This document shows positions 1 to 7,298 of a DNA stretch of 14,892 nt, piece by piece. The translations under genes were made by a program, and so were the position numbers. The notes beneath the pieces are model-generated. The model did no database searches. It was not told where the DNA came from and worked only from the letters and a program-made list of their open reading frames with translations. This DNA comes from JASFJH01 sp050117725 (GTDB taxonomy: Bacteria; Pseudomonadota; Gammaproteobacteria; AKS1). The stretch covers positions 1 through 14,892 of the forward strand of contig JASFME010000029.1 in assembly GCA_050117725.1 (NCBI GenBank). Direction: 5' to 3'. The stretch's first letter is position 1; each line of letters begins with the position of its first letter.

Positions 1-5
1 GATCC

Positions 6-1064
6 GTGCGTGAAATCCGTATCAACCCGGTACTGCCCAGTGAATCGGTACTCGTTGCCACCGCCCGCGGCATGCGCCCGCGCAAGGCCGAGGAGAAAAT
101 CGAGCGCAATACCGCCAGCCATGTCGACAAATGCCCCTTTTGCACCGGCAACGAAGCCATGACCCCGCCGACCCTGGCGCAATGGCCGGCCGGGGGTGAG
201 TGGGCCATCCGCGACGTGGAAAACCTCTACCCGGTACTCGGTGAAAGCGACAGTACCTCGCACCTTGTATTCGGCCTGCAGCAGGTCATCGACGGTTATG
301 GCCGCCATGAAGTGCTCATTGACCACCCCAACCACGGCATCAGCATCCATGAGATGAGTACCGAACACCTGGCAATGTTGTTTGGTGCCTACCGCGACCG
401 CATGCGCGCGCTGTATGAAAGTAACCCGCGCATCGGTTATGTACTCGTGTTCAAGAACTTCGGCCCGGCAGCCGGGGCGAGTATCCCGCACACGCACAGC
501 CAGATCATTGCCACGCCGGTAGTGCCGGAAAATGTCTACAATGAAGTCGAGTACGCCCGCCAATACCATGCCCGGCATCACGAGTGCATTTATTGCTCGC
601 TGATCAACGAGGCCCTGACTTTCGAGGCGACCATTTATGATCGTGACTCCGGCGAAGTGCAACGCAAGATCAATGTCGGCCAGTACATCATCGAACGTGG
701 TGAGCGCTTCATCGCCATCAAGCCGTTTGCCAGCCGCTTCGAATGGGAGGTACACATCCTGCCGTTATCACACCAGGCCGATTTCACCGCGCTCGGTGAC
801 AAGGACCGTGAAGATCTCGCCCGCGTCCTGAAGCGCACCATGACCCGGCTTGAAGCCGTGATCGGCGGCGCGCAATACAACTATTTCCTGCATTCGCTGC
901 CACACGGCGAGCAGTATGCGAACGACAGCGCCAGCTATCACTGGCACCTCGAGATCTGTCCGCGCACGAGCATCCCGACCGGCTTTGAACTCGGCTCGGG
1001 CCTGTTCGTCAGCACCATCAGCCCGGAAGATGCCGCACAACAATTGCGTGATGTCGACATCTAA
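6..1064 (+). CDS. galT: Galactose-1-phosphate uridylyltransferase family protein (GalT-like)
   Basis: The 352-residue product fits the GalT branch of the HIT superfamily, enzymes that move a nucleoside monophosphate between a nucleotide sugar and a sugar 1-phosphate in the cytosol. Visible marks are a CPFC metal-type pair (Cys43, Cys46), a second CIYC pair (Cys194, Cys197), the active-site segment PHTHSQ with His162 and His164 (His164 in the place of the GalT nucleophile), and the second HIT half ending in HWHLEICPR (His312, His314). Classical GalT reads HPHGQ, so the substrate may not be galactose 1-phosphate; an ADP-glucose or other nucleotide-sugar phosphorylase role is possible. The start shown is a GTG only five bases inside the window, so the true start could lie upstream. 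The protein looks nearly full length. The gene ends 31 bases before gcvR. Family membership is secure, exact substrate is not. Confidence 0.8.
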   Translation: MREIRINPVLPSESVLVATARGMRPRKAEEKIERNTASHVDKCPFCTGNEAMTPPTLAQWPAGGEWAIRDVENLYPVLGESDSTSHLVFGLQQVIDGYGRHEVLIDHPNHGISIHEMSTEHLAMLFGAYRDRMRALYESNPRIGYVLVFKNFGPAAGASIPHTHSQIIATPVVPENVYNEVEYARQYHARHHECIYCSLINEALTFEATIYDRDSGEVQRKINVGQYIIERGERFIAIKPFASRFEWEVHILPLSHQADFTALGDKDREDLARVLKRTMTRLEAVIGGAQYNYFLHSLPHGEQYANDSASYHWHLEICPRTSIPTGFELGSGLFVSTISPEDAAQQLRDVDI

Positions 1065-1080
1065 CTTTCACAAACGAGTG

Positions 1081-1089
1081 TGATACTAT
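1081..1089 (+). promoter_or_regulatory. Candidate extended -10 element for gcvR
   Basis: TGATACTAT matches an extended -10 (TG, one base, TACTAT) in the short gap between the GalT-like gene and gcvR. No good -35 is present at the right distance. Its last base is only six bases before the gcvR ATG at 1096, so transcription from it would begin on or next to the start codon. There is no Shine-Dalgarno sequence before this ATG, which agrees with a leaderless message, but the short match could be chance. Confidence 0.35.
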
Positions 1090-1095
1090 CTTTCC

Positions 1096-1635
1096 ATGCC
1101 CGCAGTAGAAAACTATCTCGTTATTTCTGCCATTGGCGCTGACCGGCCCGGCATCGTCAACACTCTTTCCATGACTGTACTCGACAACGGCTGCAATATT
1201 GTCGACAGCCGCATGACCGTGCTCGGTGGCGAATTCGCGATCCTGCTCATGGTAGCGGGCAGCTGGGATACGATCTCGCGGCTTGAACAGGCCCTGCCAA
1301 AGGTTGCCGAATCGCTCAATCTGACCCTGATCAGCAAACGCACCAAGGCGCGCAGCCTGCCTGAAAAGATGTTGCCCTACCTGGTCGAGGTTGTATCGAT
1401 GGACCACCCCGGCATCGTCTACAACGTCGCCGAGTTTTTCTCCAGCCGTAACATCAACATCGAAGATCTGTCGACCGGCAGCTACGCCGCCGCACATACC
1501 GGCACGCCGATGTTCAGCATGAACATGACCATCAGCATCCCGGCAGAACAATCAATTGCTGAATTACGCGAACAGTTCATGCAGTTTTGTGATGAGCTCA
1601 ATCTTGATGCGGTTATGGAACCGGTCAAGGCATAA
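1096..1635 (+). CDS. gcvR: Glycine cleavage system transcriptional repressor-like protein GcvR (two ACT domains)
   Basis: The 179-residue protein is made of two ACT domains, roughly residues 6-80 and 92-170, each opening with the typical hydrophobic strand followed by a DRPGIV or DHPGIV turn that forms the amino-acid binding loop. This is the architecture and length of GcvR (about 190 residues in E. coli), which senses glycine and holds back the activator GcvA to control the glycine cleavage operon. It has no DNA-binding domain of its own. It lies 17 bases before bcp, the same order as in E. coli and relatives, which strongly supports the call. No ribosome binding site is visible before the ATG. 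gcvA is not in the window, so regulation of glycine cleavage here is by analogy only. Confidence 0.87.
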   Translation: MPAVENYLVISAIGADRPGIVNTLSMTVLDNGCNIVDSRMTVLGGEFAILLMVAGSWDTISRLEQALPKVAESLNLTLISKRTKARSLPEKMLPYLVEVVSMDHPGIVYNVAEFFSSRNINIEDLSTGSYAAAHTGTPMFSMNMTISIPAEQSIAELREQFMQFCDELNLDAVMEPVKA

Positions 1636-1652
1636 AGGAACCCAATACAATC

Positions 1653-2129
1653 ATGGCCAAAGCAAAAATCGGCAAGCAAGTCACCGACACAAAACTGCCC
1701 GCTACCGGCGAGCAGGACATCAAGCTCTCTGACTTCAGGGGGCAAAATATTGTCCTGTACTTTTACCCGAAGGACAGTACCCCGGGCTGTACGACTGAAG
1801 GCCAGGACTTTCGCGATAACCATACGAAGTTCCGCCGCGCCAAAACCGTCATCCTGGGTGTGTCGCGTGACAGCATCAAGTCTCACGAAAACTTCAAGGC
1901 CAAGCAGGGATTTCCGTTTGAACTCATCTCGGATGCAGATGAAAAACTCTGTAACCAGTTCGATGTCATCAAAGAGAAGAATATGTATGGCAAAAAAGTC
2001 ATGGGCATCGAGCGCAGCACCTTCCTGATTGATAGCGAGGGCGTGTTGCGAGAAGAATGGCGCAAGGTCAAGGTCGATGGCCACGTCGAGGAAGTGCTCG
2101 CTGCGGTCAAGGCACTGAACAAGCAGTAA
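1653..2129 (+). CDS. bcp: Thiol peroxidase Bcp (PrxQ-family peroxiredoxin)
   Basis: The 158-residue protein is a full-length Bcp/PrxQ peroxiredoxin that reduces hydrogen peroxide and organic hydroperoxides in the cytosol with thioredoxin-type reductants. The active-site segment is FYPKDSTPGCTTEG with the peroxidatic cysteine at Cys46 and the assisting Thr43. E. coli Bcp has a second cysteine four positions later (PGCTVQAC) that resolves the sulfenic acid; here that place holds Gly50, and the only other cysteine is Cys100, in a stretch (DEKLC) where E. coli Bcp also has a non-resolving cysteine. It may therefore work as a one-Cys enzyme. A ribosome binding site AAGGA sits at 1636-1640, a little far from the ATG. 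The 17-base gap to gcvR suggests one transcript. Confidence 0.92.
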   Translation: MAKAKIGKQVTDTKLPATGEQDIKLSDFRGQNIVLYFYPKDSTPGCTTEGQDFRDNHTKFRRAKTVILGVSRDSIKSHENFKAKQGFPFELISDADEKLCNQFDVIKEKNMYGKKVMGIERSTFLIDSEGVLREEWRKVKVDGHVEEVLAAVKALNKQ

Positions 2130-2160
2130 CATCTCTTCCACAACCGGGCAGTGAGGCAAT

Positions 2161-3552
2161 ATGGTTAATACCGATATACCTGGCAAGCGCCTGTTTGTAC
2201 TTGATACAAACGTACTTATGCACGACCCCGCCGCGATCTACCGCTTCAAGGAACACGATATTTTTATCCCGATGCTGGTGCTCGAGGAACTCGATGACAA
2301 CAAGCGCGGCGTCTCGGAAGTCGCACGCAACGCCCGCCAGGCCAGCCGCTTCCTCGATGACCTGCTATGTGATGCCACCGCTGATCAGATTGAGGCCGGC
2401 CTGCAATTGCCGCAAACCAGTGAAGCCGGGTCCGGCCGACTGTTTTTACAGACTCGCATCATGTCCGGCCCTCTGCCCGGTGACCTGCCCGGGCACCGCG
2501 CCGATAACCATATCCTCAGCACTGCGCTGGCCCTGCAAGGTGAATTACACGACAAGACCATTACGCTCGTGTCGAAAGACATCAACATGCGTATCAAGGC
2601 CAGTGCCCTGGGTATCCACAGCGAGGATTACTACAATGATCGTGTGCTCGACGATGTCAGCCTGCTGTTCACCGGCGTCGAGGAGCTGCCCGCCGACTTC
2701 TGGGAAACACACGACAAGGAAATGGATTCATGGCAGGAAGAAGGCCGCACCTTCTACCGCCTGCAGGGGCCATTGACAGGCGACTGGTACCCCAACGAGT
2801 GCCTGACAATACCGGATGGCTTTAACGCAATAGTCCGCGAAGTCGATGAAGACAGTGCCACCATCGAGCACGCCAGGGACTATACCCAACACAGTAACGC
2901 CGTATGGGGAGTCACCGCACGCAACAGCGAACAAAGCTTCGCTCTGAACCTGCTCATGGATCCGGAAGTCGACCTGGTTACGCTGCTCGGCCAGGCCGGC
3001 ACGGGGAAAACACTGCTGACACTCGCCGCCGGGCTGGCGCAGACACTTGATAACAGTTTGTATAACGAGATCATCATGACACGCGTCACGATCCCGATGG
3101 GCGAAGACATCGGTTTCCTGCCCGGTACTGAAGAGGAAAAGATGACGCCGTGGATGGGTGCGCTCATGGATAACCTCGAAGTCCTCGGCAGCACACAGGG
3201 CAGCGGCGACTGGGAGCGTGAAGCCACCAATGCCATTTTGCACAACCGTCTCAAGGTGCGCTCCATCAACTTCATGCGCGGCCGTACCTTCCTCAACAAG
3301 TACATCATCGTCGACGAGGCACAGAACCTGACCTCGAAGCAGATGAAATCATTGATCACACGCGCCGGCCCTGGCACAAAGGTCGTGTGCCTCGGTAACG
3401 TTGCGCAGATCGACTCGCCGTACCTGTCGGAAACGACCTCGGGGCTGACCTACATCGTCGATCGCTTCAAGAACTGGCCACACAGCGGGCATGTCACACT
3501 GCGGCGCGGCGAACGTTCAAGGTTGGCCGATTACGCCACGGACGTATTGTAG
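2161..3552 (+). CDS. PIN domain / PhoH-family ATPase (PhoH2-type RNase-helicase)
   Basis: The 463-residue protein fuses an N-terminal PIN nuclease domain to a C-terminal PhoH ATPase. In the PIN part (about 8-150) the acidic metal-binding residues are visible: Asp15 in VLDTNVL, Glu42/Glu43 in VLEEL, Asp115 in ADNHIL and Asp140 in VSKD. The PhoH part (about 245-460) has a Walker A motif GQAGTGKT (277-284), a Walker B region YIIVDEAQN (381-389) and a sensor-like GNVAQID (412-418). Relatives (PhoH2, YlaK) are described as RNA-unwinding, sequence-selective ribonucleases; the biological target is unsettled. The start follows a GAGG ribosome binding site. It is 31 bases after bcp with no terminator between, so it is probably co-transcribed with gcvR-bcp. 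All key residues of both domains appear intact. Confidence 0.92.
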   Translation: MVNTDIPGKRLFVLDTNVLMHDPAAIYRFKEHDIFIPMLVLEELDDNKRGVSEVARNARQASRFLDDLLCDATADQIEAGLQLPQTSEAGSGRLFLQTRIMSGPLPGDLPGHRADNHILSTALALQGELHDKTITLVSKDINMRIKASALGIHSEDYYNDRVLDDVSLLFTGVEELPADFWETHDKEMDSWQEEGRTFYRLQGPLTGDWYPNECLTIPDGFNAIVREVDEDSATIEHARDYTQHSNAVWGVTARNSEQSFALNLLMDPEVDLVTLLGQAGTGKTLLTLAAGLAQTLDNSLYNEIIMTRVTIPMGEDIGFLPGTEEEKMTPWMGALMDNLEVLGSTQGSGDWEREATNAILHNRLKVRSINFMRGRTFLNKYIIVDEAQNLTSKQMKSLITRAGPGTKVVCLGNVAQIDSPYLSETTSGLTYIVDRFKNWPHSGHVTLRRGERSRLADYATDVL

Positions 3553-3673
3553 ATTATTGATTTACGATTGATGAGTGATGCTTTAAAAAGCAGCCCCGGT
3601 GAAGAATCTACCTTAGAAACTATTGTTCTCTGGCCGTGTTTATTTATACACCGTCTACCTGCAGATAAATTTT
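3553..3673. other. Convergent intergenic region, AT-rich, no clear terminator
   Basis: These 121 bases separate the convergent PIN-PhoH and permease genes and are clearly richer in A and T than the flanking genes. The only fold seen is TGCTTTAAAAAGCA (3579-3592), a six-base inverted repeat with a two-base loop and no T-run, which is a poor intrinsic terminator. No open frame with a ribosome binding site was found here. Confidence 0.5.
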
Positions 3674-4738
3674 TTATCCATCGGCCACAGGATTGAGTGA
3701 TGGCCAGGCATTCAGTACTGCCTTGACCAGTGTCGCCAGTGGGATGGCAAAGAACACGCCCCAGAAGCCCCACAGTCCGCCGAAGAACAGCACGGCGACG
3801 ATGATCGCTATCGGGTGCAGGTTGACGGCCTCGGAGAACAGCAATGGCACGAGTACGTTACCGTCGAGTGCCTGGATAATGCCGTAGGCAATCATGATGT
3901 ACACGAAATCGCTTGTTGCCCCCCACTGGAAGAAGGCAATAATCGCCACCGGGAAGGTGACGACAGCTGCACCGATGTAGGGCACGATCACCGACATGCC
4001 TACCAGTGCCGCCAGCAACATCGCGTACTGCAGACCCATGGTCTCGAACACGATGTAGGTGACAACACCGACCACGAGGATCTCCCAGAACTTGCCGCGT
4101 ACGTAGTTGGCGAGTTGCGCGTTGACCTCGGTCCACACCTCGCTGGCCAGCTTGCGATCCTTTGGCATGTAACTGACGAACCAGTTCAGCAATAACGCCT
4201 TGTCCTTGAGGAAAAAGAACACGAGCAAGGGCACCAGGATCATATAGACGACAAATGCTACCAGACCGAATATTGAGGACAGCGACAGGGTAAGCAGACC
4301 CTGTCCGGCCACAGCGACCTCGGCGCGCACGGTTGTGAGTATTTCACCCAGTTGTTCCTGGCTGATGAAATCCGGGTAACGTTCCGGCAGTTTCATCAAT
4401 GCGGACTGGCCTTTTGTGATCATACTCGGCAGTTCCTGGGCGAACTGCGACACCTGTTGCGACAATAACGGCACGAGGCCAAACAGGATCACAAAAAACA
4501 CGATGACGAATAACAGGTATACGGTCCACACCGAGGCGATGCGCGGTGCACCGCGCCGGCGCAGGAAACTGACCAGGCCTTCGAGCAGATAGGCAATGAC
4601 GATGCTTGCCAGTACCGGGGCAAGCATCGCGCCGAAGTAGATCACAACGACAAACCCGATCAGTAACAGCATTGCCAGCATGACCACCTGCGGGTCGGAA
4701 AAATGCCGGCGGAACCAGTTGCCGATCACCTCAAGCAT
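3674..4738 (-). CDS. perM: AI-2E family / PerM-type inner-membrane permease
   Basis: The 354-residue protein is a polytopic inner-membrane protein of the AI-2 exporter-like family (PerM, TqsA, YdiK). Hydrophobic stretches lie at about residues 18-58 (two helices), 70-92, 155-175, 215-235, 240-265, 267-290 and 308-345. Family signatures are visible in PYIGAAVV and in QALDGNVLVPLLFSEAVNLHP, the most conserved part of the family. Members include autoinducer-2 exporters and a sodium/proton antiporter, so the substrate cannot be inferred. Its ATG lies five bases after the stop of the upstream 119-residue gene, and its ribosome binding site GGGGAG falls inside the last codons of that gene, so the two are translated from one message. 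From memory, a perM-like gene also lies beside bcp and gcvR in Pseudomonas, which matches this neighbourhood. Confidence 0.85.
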   Translation of the reverse strand: MLEVIGNWFRRHFSDPQVVMLAMLLLIGFVVVIYFGAMLAPVLASIVIAYLLEGLVSFLRRRGAPRIASVWTVYLLFVIVFFVILFGLVPLLSQQVSQFAQELPSMITKGQSALMKLPERYPDFISQEQLGEILTTVRAEVAVAGQGLLTLSLSSIFGLVAFVVYMILVPLLVFFFLKDKALLLNWFVSYMPKDRKLASEVWTEVNAQLANYVRGKFWEILVVGVVTYIVFETMGLQYAMLLAALVGMSVIVPYIGAAVVTFPVAIIAFFQWGATSDFVYIMIAYGIIQALDGNVLVPLLFSEAVNLHPIAIIVAVLFFGGLWGFWGVFFAIPLATLVKAVLNAWPSLNPVADG

Positions 4739-4743
4739 GTCCG

Positions 4744-5103
4744 TTACTCCCCGTTGCTGTACAACTCGTAATGTCGCACAAACAGGGCTTCAAGATCATC
4801 AATGACTTCAGCCGCGTCACGGCCGTGCATGACATGCTCGGACATGAGGCCGGCTGCCTCATGTAACAGCTTGTCCTTGTTCAGCATCGGATAGGTTTTG
4901 GCGAGGCGCTGCATGGCAGCGATCACGGATTCTTCATCCGGCCGCGGGATGTCCAACGGCGACTGGGGGACCTGTGCTTGCGGGGGTGAGGTTGCATGGC
5001 TCGAACGCGATTCAAGAAACTCGGCGAATTCAAGCAGCTTGTCGCGTTCTTCGTTGCTCAGGCGGCCGGCAATGGCCACGAGTTTGTCATTATAATTGGC
5101 CAC
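4744..5103 (-). CDS. Conserved small protein of unknown function (119 aa)
   Basis: I do not recognise a characterised family. The protein begins from a GTG codon and has no signal peptide or membrane segment. Residues 1-34 form a charged amphipathic helix (LSNEERDKLLEFAEFLESR), 36-53 a Ser/Pro/Gln-rich linker, and 55-119 a mostly helical acidic domain with KTYPMLNKDKLLHEAAGLMSEHVMHGRDAAEVIDDLE. The shape suggests a two-part helical adaptor or regulator. It is placed between the LysR-type regulator (12 bases downstream of that stop) and the permease (5 bases before its start), so it is surely part of that operon. Codon use matches the neighbours and the overlap-tight packing supports a real gene. 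No strong Shine-Dalgarno is visible; translation may be coupled to the upstream gene. Confidence 0.8.
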   Translation of the reverse strand: MANYNDKLVAIAGRLSNEERDKLLEFAEFLESRSSHATSPPQAQVPQSPLDIPRPDEESVIAAMQRLAKTYPMLNKDKLLHEAAGLMSEHVMHGRDAAEVIDDLEALFVRHYELYSNGE

Positions 5104-5115
5104 AGCAGGACAGAC

Positions 5116-6027
5116 TCAGGGCAGAACGTCCCGATGCGCCTCACAGTACTGGCGGGCAAACTCGAGCAACTCGTCCATCGCGCGCAAACGGAATTTCTGT
5201 TTCTGGTGCACAAACGAGAACGGCCGTTCCAGCACCGGCTCAAGGTTAACGGCAATCAGTGAACCAAGTTTGAGTTCCTTGCCGACCGTCGCGCGGGATA
5301 CTACCGAGATACCCATGCCGGCTTCGACCGCACCCTTGACTGCCTCCGGGCTGCCAAGCTCCATGCTGACATCGAGGGCGAGGTCCTTGAGGCCGCTCTT
5401 CGCCAGATGCTCGGCGATTACTTCGCGTGTACCGGAACCTTCTTCACGGCAAATGTAGGGATAGTTCGCCAGATCAGTGACCGCGATACTGTCGCGCTCG
5501 GCCAGTTCATGGCCCGGCGGCACGATCACGACCAGCTGGTCCATGCGGCAGACTTCCACTGCAAGGTTCTTGTTGGCAACCGGGGCCTCGACCACGCCGA
5601 GGTCGATGATGTTGTTTTCCACCATCTGCACCACGCCCTCGGTGTTGGAGACCTTCAGGCGCACATTCACATCCGGGTACTTCTGTTTGAAGTCGCCGAG
5701 CAGTGCCGGCAGCATATACTCGGCAATCGTGGTACTCGCGCCGATAATCATCAGGCCGCTGATCTCGCCAGTCAGTTCTCGCACCGCGTTTTCCATCTCG
5801 GCATACAGGGCGAAAATCCGGTCTGCGTACTCGTACACGCGCCGCCCCGCTTCGGTCAGGCTGATGCGGTTATGCGTGCGATCAAACAGGCGTGTGTTGA
5901 AATACTCTTCGAGTTGGCGAACCTGGAACGTGACCGCCGGTTGGGTCATGTGCAGGGCTTCTGCCGCCTTGGTGAAACTCAAATGGCGAGCGACTGTGTG
6001 AAAAACCTGAAGTCTGCGATCGGCCAT
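5116..6027 (-). CDS. LysR-type transcriptional regulator
   Basis: The 303-residue protein has the standard LysR build: an N-terminal winged helix-turn-helix (about residues 3-62, with LSFTKAAEALHMTQPAVTFQVRQLEE and RLFDRTHNRISLTEAG), a linker helix to about residue 88, and a periplasmic-binding-protein-like effector domain (about 90-295). In the effector domain GASTTIAEYMLPALL and GMGISVVSRATV line up with ligand-pocket segments in CysB/CbbR-like members. The effector and targets are unknown. It is the first gene of a minus-strand operon with the 119-residue protein and the PerM-like permease, and is divergent from rnt. LysR regulators usually bind upstream of their own gene; a candidate T-N11-A dyad lies on its -10 region (6113-6129). 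The start is the ATG at 6027 with a weak GGGG ribosome binding site. Confidence 0.93.
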   Translation of the reverse strand: MADRRLQVFHTVARHLSFTKAAEALHMTQPAVTFQVRQLEEYFNTRLFDRTHNRISLTEAGRRVYEYADRIFALYAEMENAVRELTGEISGLMIIGASTTIAEYMLPALLGDFKQKYPDVNVRLKVSNTEGVVQMVENNIIDLGVVEAPVANKNLAVEVCRMDQLVVIVPPGHELAERDSIAVTDLANYPYICREEGSGTREVIAEHLAKSGLKDLALDVSMELGSPEAVKGAVEAGMGISVVSRATVGKELKLGSLIAVNLEPVLERPFSFVHQKQKFRLRAMDELLEFARQYCEAHRDVLP

Positions 6028-6112
6028 ATCTACCCCGTAGTTGGTTAATGTCTTGTCACGGTACGCACTTTACTGCCCCTGAGGCTACGTACTGATTCAG
6101 CGAAAGTGCGGG

Positions 6113-6129
6113 ATTATATGCCAATTAAT
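6113..6129 (-). promoter_or_regulatory. Candidate -10 (TATAAT) of the LysR gene overlapped by a LysR-box-like dyad
   Basis: On the minus strand TATAAT (6113-6118) is a perfect -10 hexamer about 85 bases before the LysR-type gene. The same place holds ATTA-N9-TAAT (6113-6116 and 6126-6129), a dyad that contains a T-N11-A pattern as in LysR-type binding sites. Such overlap would suit self-repression. No good -35 was found, and the whole 6110-6140 stretch is AT-rich, so chance dyads are easy. Confidence 0.4.
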
Positions 6130-6211
6130 GCAAATTATGACAGTCCGCATTTTAACAGGGTTCCTCCAGCACAGGCCTGCGGCCCGAAAACGGGCGCTGG
6201 GAGGCGGGGTC

Positions 6212-6220
6212 TGCTATAGT
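6212..6220 (+). promoter_or_regulatory. Candidate extended -10 element for rnt
   Basis: TGCTATAGT is a good extended -10 (TG, one base, TATAGT). It lies 18 bases before the rnt ATG at 6239 and leaves room for only about 12 bases of leader, which does contain GGAG (6228-6231) at a proper distance. No -35 match is seen at 17 bases, as is common with extended -10 promoters. Confidence 0.5.
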
Positions 6221-6238
6221 CTGGCGCGGAGTTTATAC

Positions 6239-6868
6239 ATGTCAGATCAGAAGCCAAATACCCCTATCTCGAAACGTTTTCGCGGTTTTCTGCCGGTCGT
6301 CGTCGACGTCGAAACCGGCGGTTTCAACGCCAACACGGATGCGCTGCTCGAAATTGCCGCCATAATCATCGAGCAGGATGAGAATGGCCGTTTCATCCCC
6401 GGCGAGACCTGGTCGGCGCATGTCGAGCCGTTTCCCGAGTCCAACATCGAGGAGGCAGCACTGAAATTCACCGGTATCGACCCGTGGCACCCGTTTCGCA
6501 TGGCGCTGCCGGAACAGGATGCGCTCAGCTATGTATTCAAGCCCATCAACCAGGCCCTGAAGCAGACCAACTGCACACGCGCCATCCTGGTCGGGCATAA
6601 TGCCTTTTTTGACCTCGGCTTTGTCAATGCGGCGATTCAGCGTACCGGCCTGAAAAGCCCGTTTCACCGCTTCAGCACCTTCGACACGGCGACACTGGCG
6701 GCACTCGCCTACGGTCAGACCGTACTGGCACGGGCCGCACAGGCCGCCGGGCTGGACTGGGATGACAACCAGGCCCACTCCGCGATTTATGATACCGAGC
6801 GCACTGCCGAACTGTTTTGCCGCATCGTCAACCAGTGGGACAACCTCAAACCGCCCGCACCGGCCTGA
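6239..6868 (+). CDS. rnt: Ribonuclease T
   Basis: The 209-residue protein is RNase T, a DEDDh-type 3'-5' exoribonuclease that trims the CCA ends of tRNA and matures the 3' ends of 5S/23S rRNA and other stable RNAs, acting as a dimer. All catalytic residues are present in the usual spacing: Asp23 and Glu25 in VVDVETGG, Asp125 in GHNAFFDLGF, His180 and Asp185 in QAHSAIYDTERTA. The sequence FRGFLPVVVDVETGGFNANTDALLEIAAI closely matches E. coli RNase T. The ATG at 6239 is preferred to an in-frame start at 6128 because it has a GGAG ribosome binding site, begins with MSDQ as the E. coli protein begins with MSD, and because the upstream part would overlap the probable promoter. It is convergent with grxD across a shared terminator. 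Confidence 0.95.
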   Translation: MSDQKPNTPISKRFRGFLPVVVDVETGGFNANTDALLEIAAIIIEQDENGRFIPGETWSAHVEPFPESNIEEAALKFTGIDPWHPFRMALPEQDALSYVFKPINQALKQTNCTRAILVGHNAFFDLGFVNAAIQRTGLKSPFHRFSTFDTATLAALAYGQTVLARAAQAAGLDWDDNQAHSAIYDTERTAELFCRIVNQWDNLKPPAPA

Positions 6869-6896
6869 AACGGCAGACACTGTGTAACCCACATAA

Positions 6897-6930
6897 AAAA
6901 ACGGCGACCTGTATTCGGGTCGCCGTTTTG
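6897..6930. terminator. Bidirectional intrinsic terminator between rnt and grxD
   Basis: The arms AAAACGGCGACC (6898-6909) and GGTCGCCGTTTT (6918-6929) pair perfectly over 12 bases around an eight-base loop. An A-run precedes and a T-run follows the GC core, so the structure can end transcription from both sides. It lies between the convergent rnt and grxD stops, exactly where a shared terminator is expected. Confidence 0.93.
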
Positions 6931-6953
6931 TTGTTTATAGCATGCTGAGCAGA

Positions 6954-7298
6954 TCAGGCGTCGCTCTGCGCTTCCTTGTCGTGATCCGCCATGGCGGCCT
7001 GCGTCATCTTCTGCAGTTCACCACTCTGGTACATTTCCAGGGTGATGTCATGACCACCAATCAGTTCACCGTTAATATAAACCTGCGGGAAGGTCGGCCA
7101 ATTGGCAAAGCGCGGCAGGTTTTCAAAAATTTCCGGGTCTTCGAGCACGTTTACGTACGCAAACTCGACACCACAGCCCTGCAGTGCCTGTGCAGTACGG
7201 CTGGAGAAACCGCAAGACGGCATCTGCGGCGTGCCCTTCATATAAATCACGATCGGGTGGCTATCCACCTGCTGCTGAATTCTTTCCAGTACGTCCAT
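6954..7298 (-). CDS. grxD: Monothiol glutaredoxin GrxD (Grx4-type)
   Basis: The 114-residue protein is a monothiol CGFS glutaredoxin, which binds a [2Fe-2S] cluster with glutathione at a dimer interface and passes it on in iron-sulfur assembly and iron sensing. The active site KGTPQMPSCGFS has its single cysteine at Cys29 and the conserved Lys21. The cis-proline segment WPTFPQVYINGELIGGHDI (68-85) with Pro71 and Gly81-Gly82 forms the glutathione site. Length equals that of E. coli GrxD. The ATG at 7298 has a GAGG-type ribosome binding site about ten bases upstream. Linkage of rnt and grxD is seen in other gammaproteobacteria. It lies downstream of the amidotransferase gene on the same strand, but the 275-base gap suggests its own promoter, none of which I could define convincingly. 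Confidence 0.95.
   Translation of the reverse strand: MDVLERIQQQVDSHPIVIYMKGTPQMPSCGFSSRTAQALQGCGVEFAYVNVLEDPEIFENLPRFANWPTFPQVYINGELIGGHDITLEMYQSGELQKMTQAAMADHDKEAQSDA

Noticed and set aside
1482..2186. Long open frame of 234 codons on the minus strand
   Set aside because: It lies antisense to gcvR and bcp, both certain genes, and its protein has no recognisable motif; a shadow frame of GC-rich coding DNA.
6128..6238. N-terminal extension of RNase T by 37 residues
   Set aside because: It would overlap the likely rnt promoter, lacks a ribosome binding site and is absent from the known RNase T protein.
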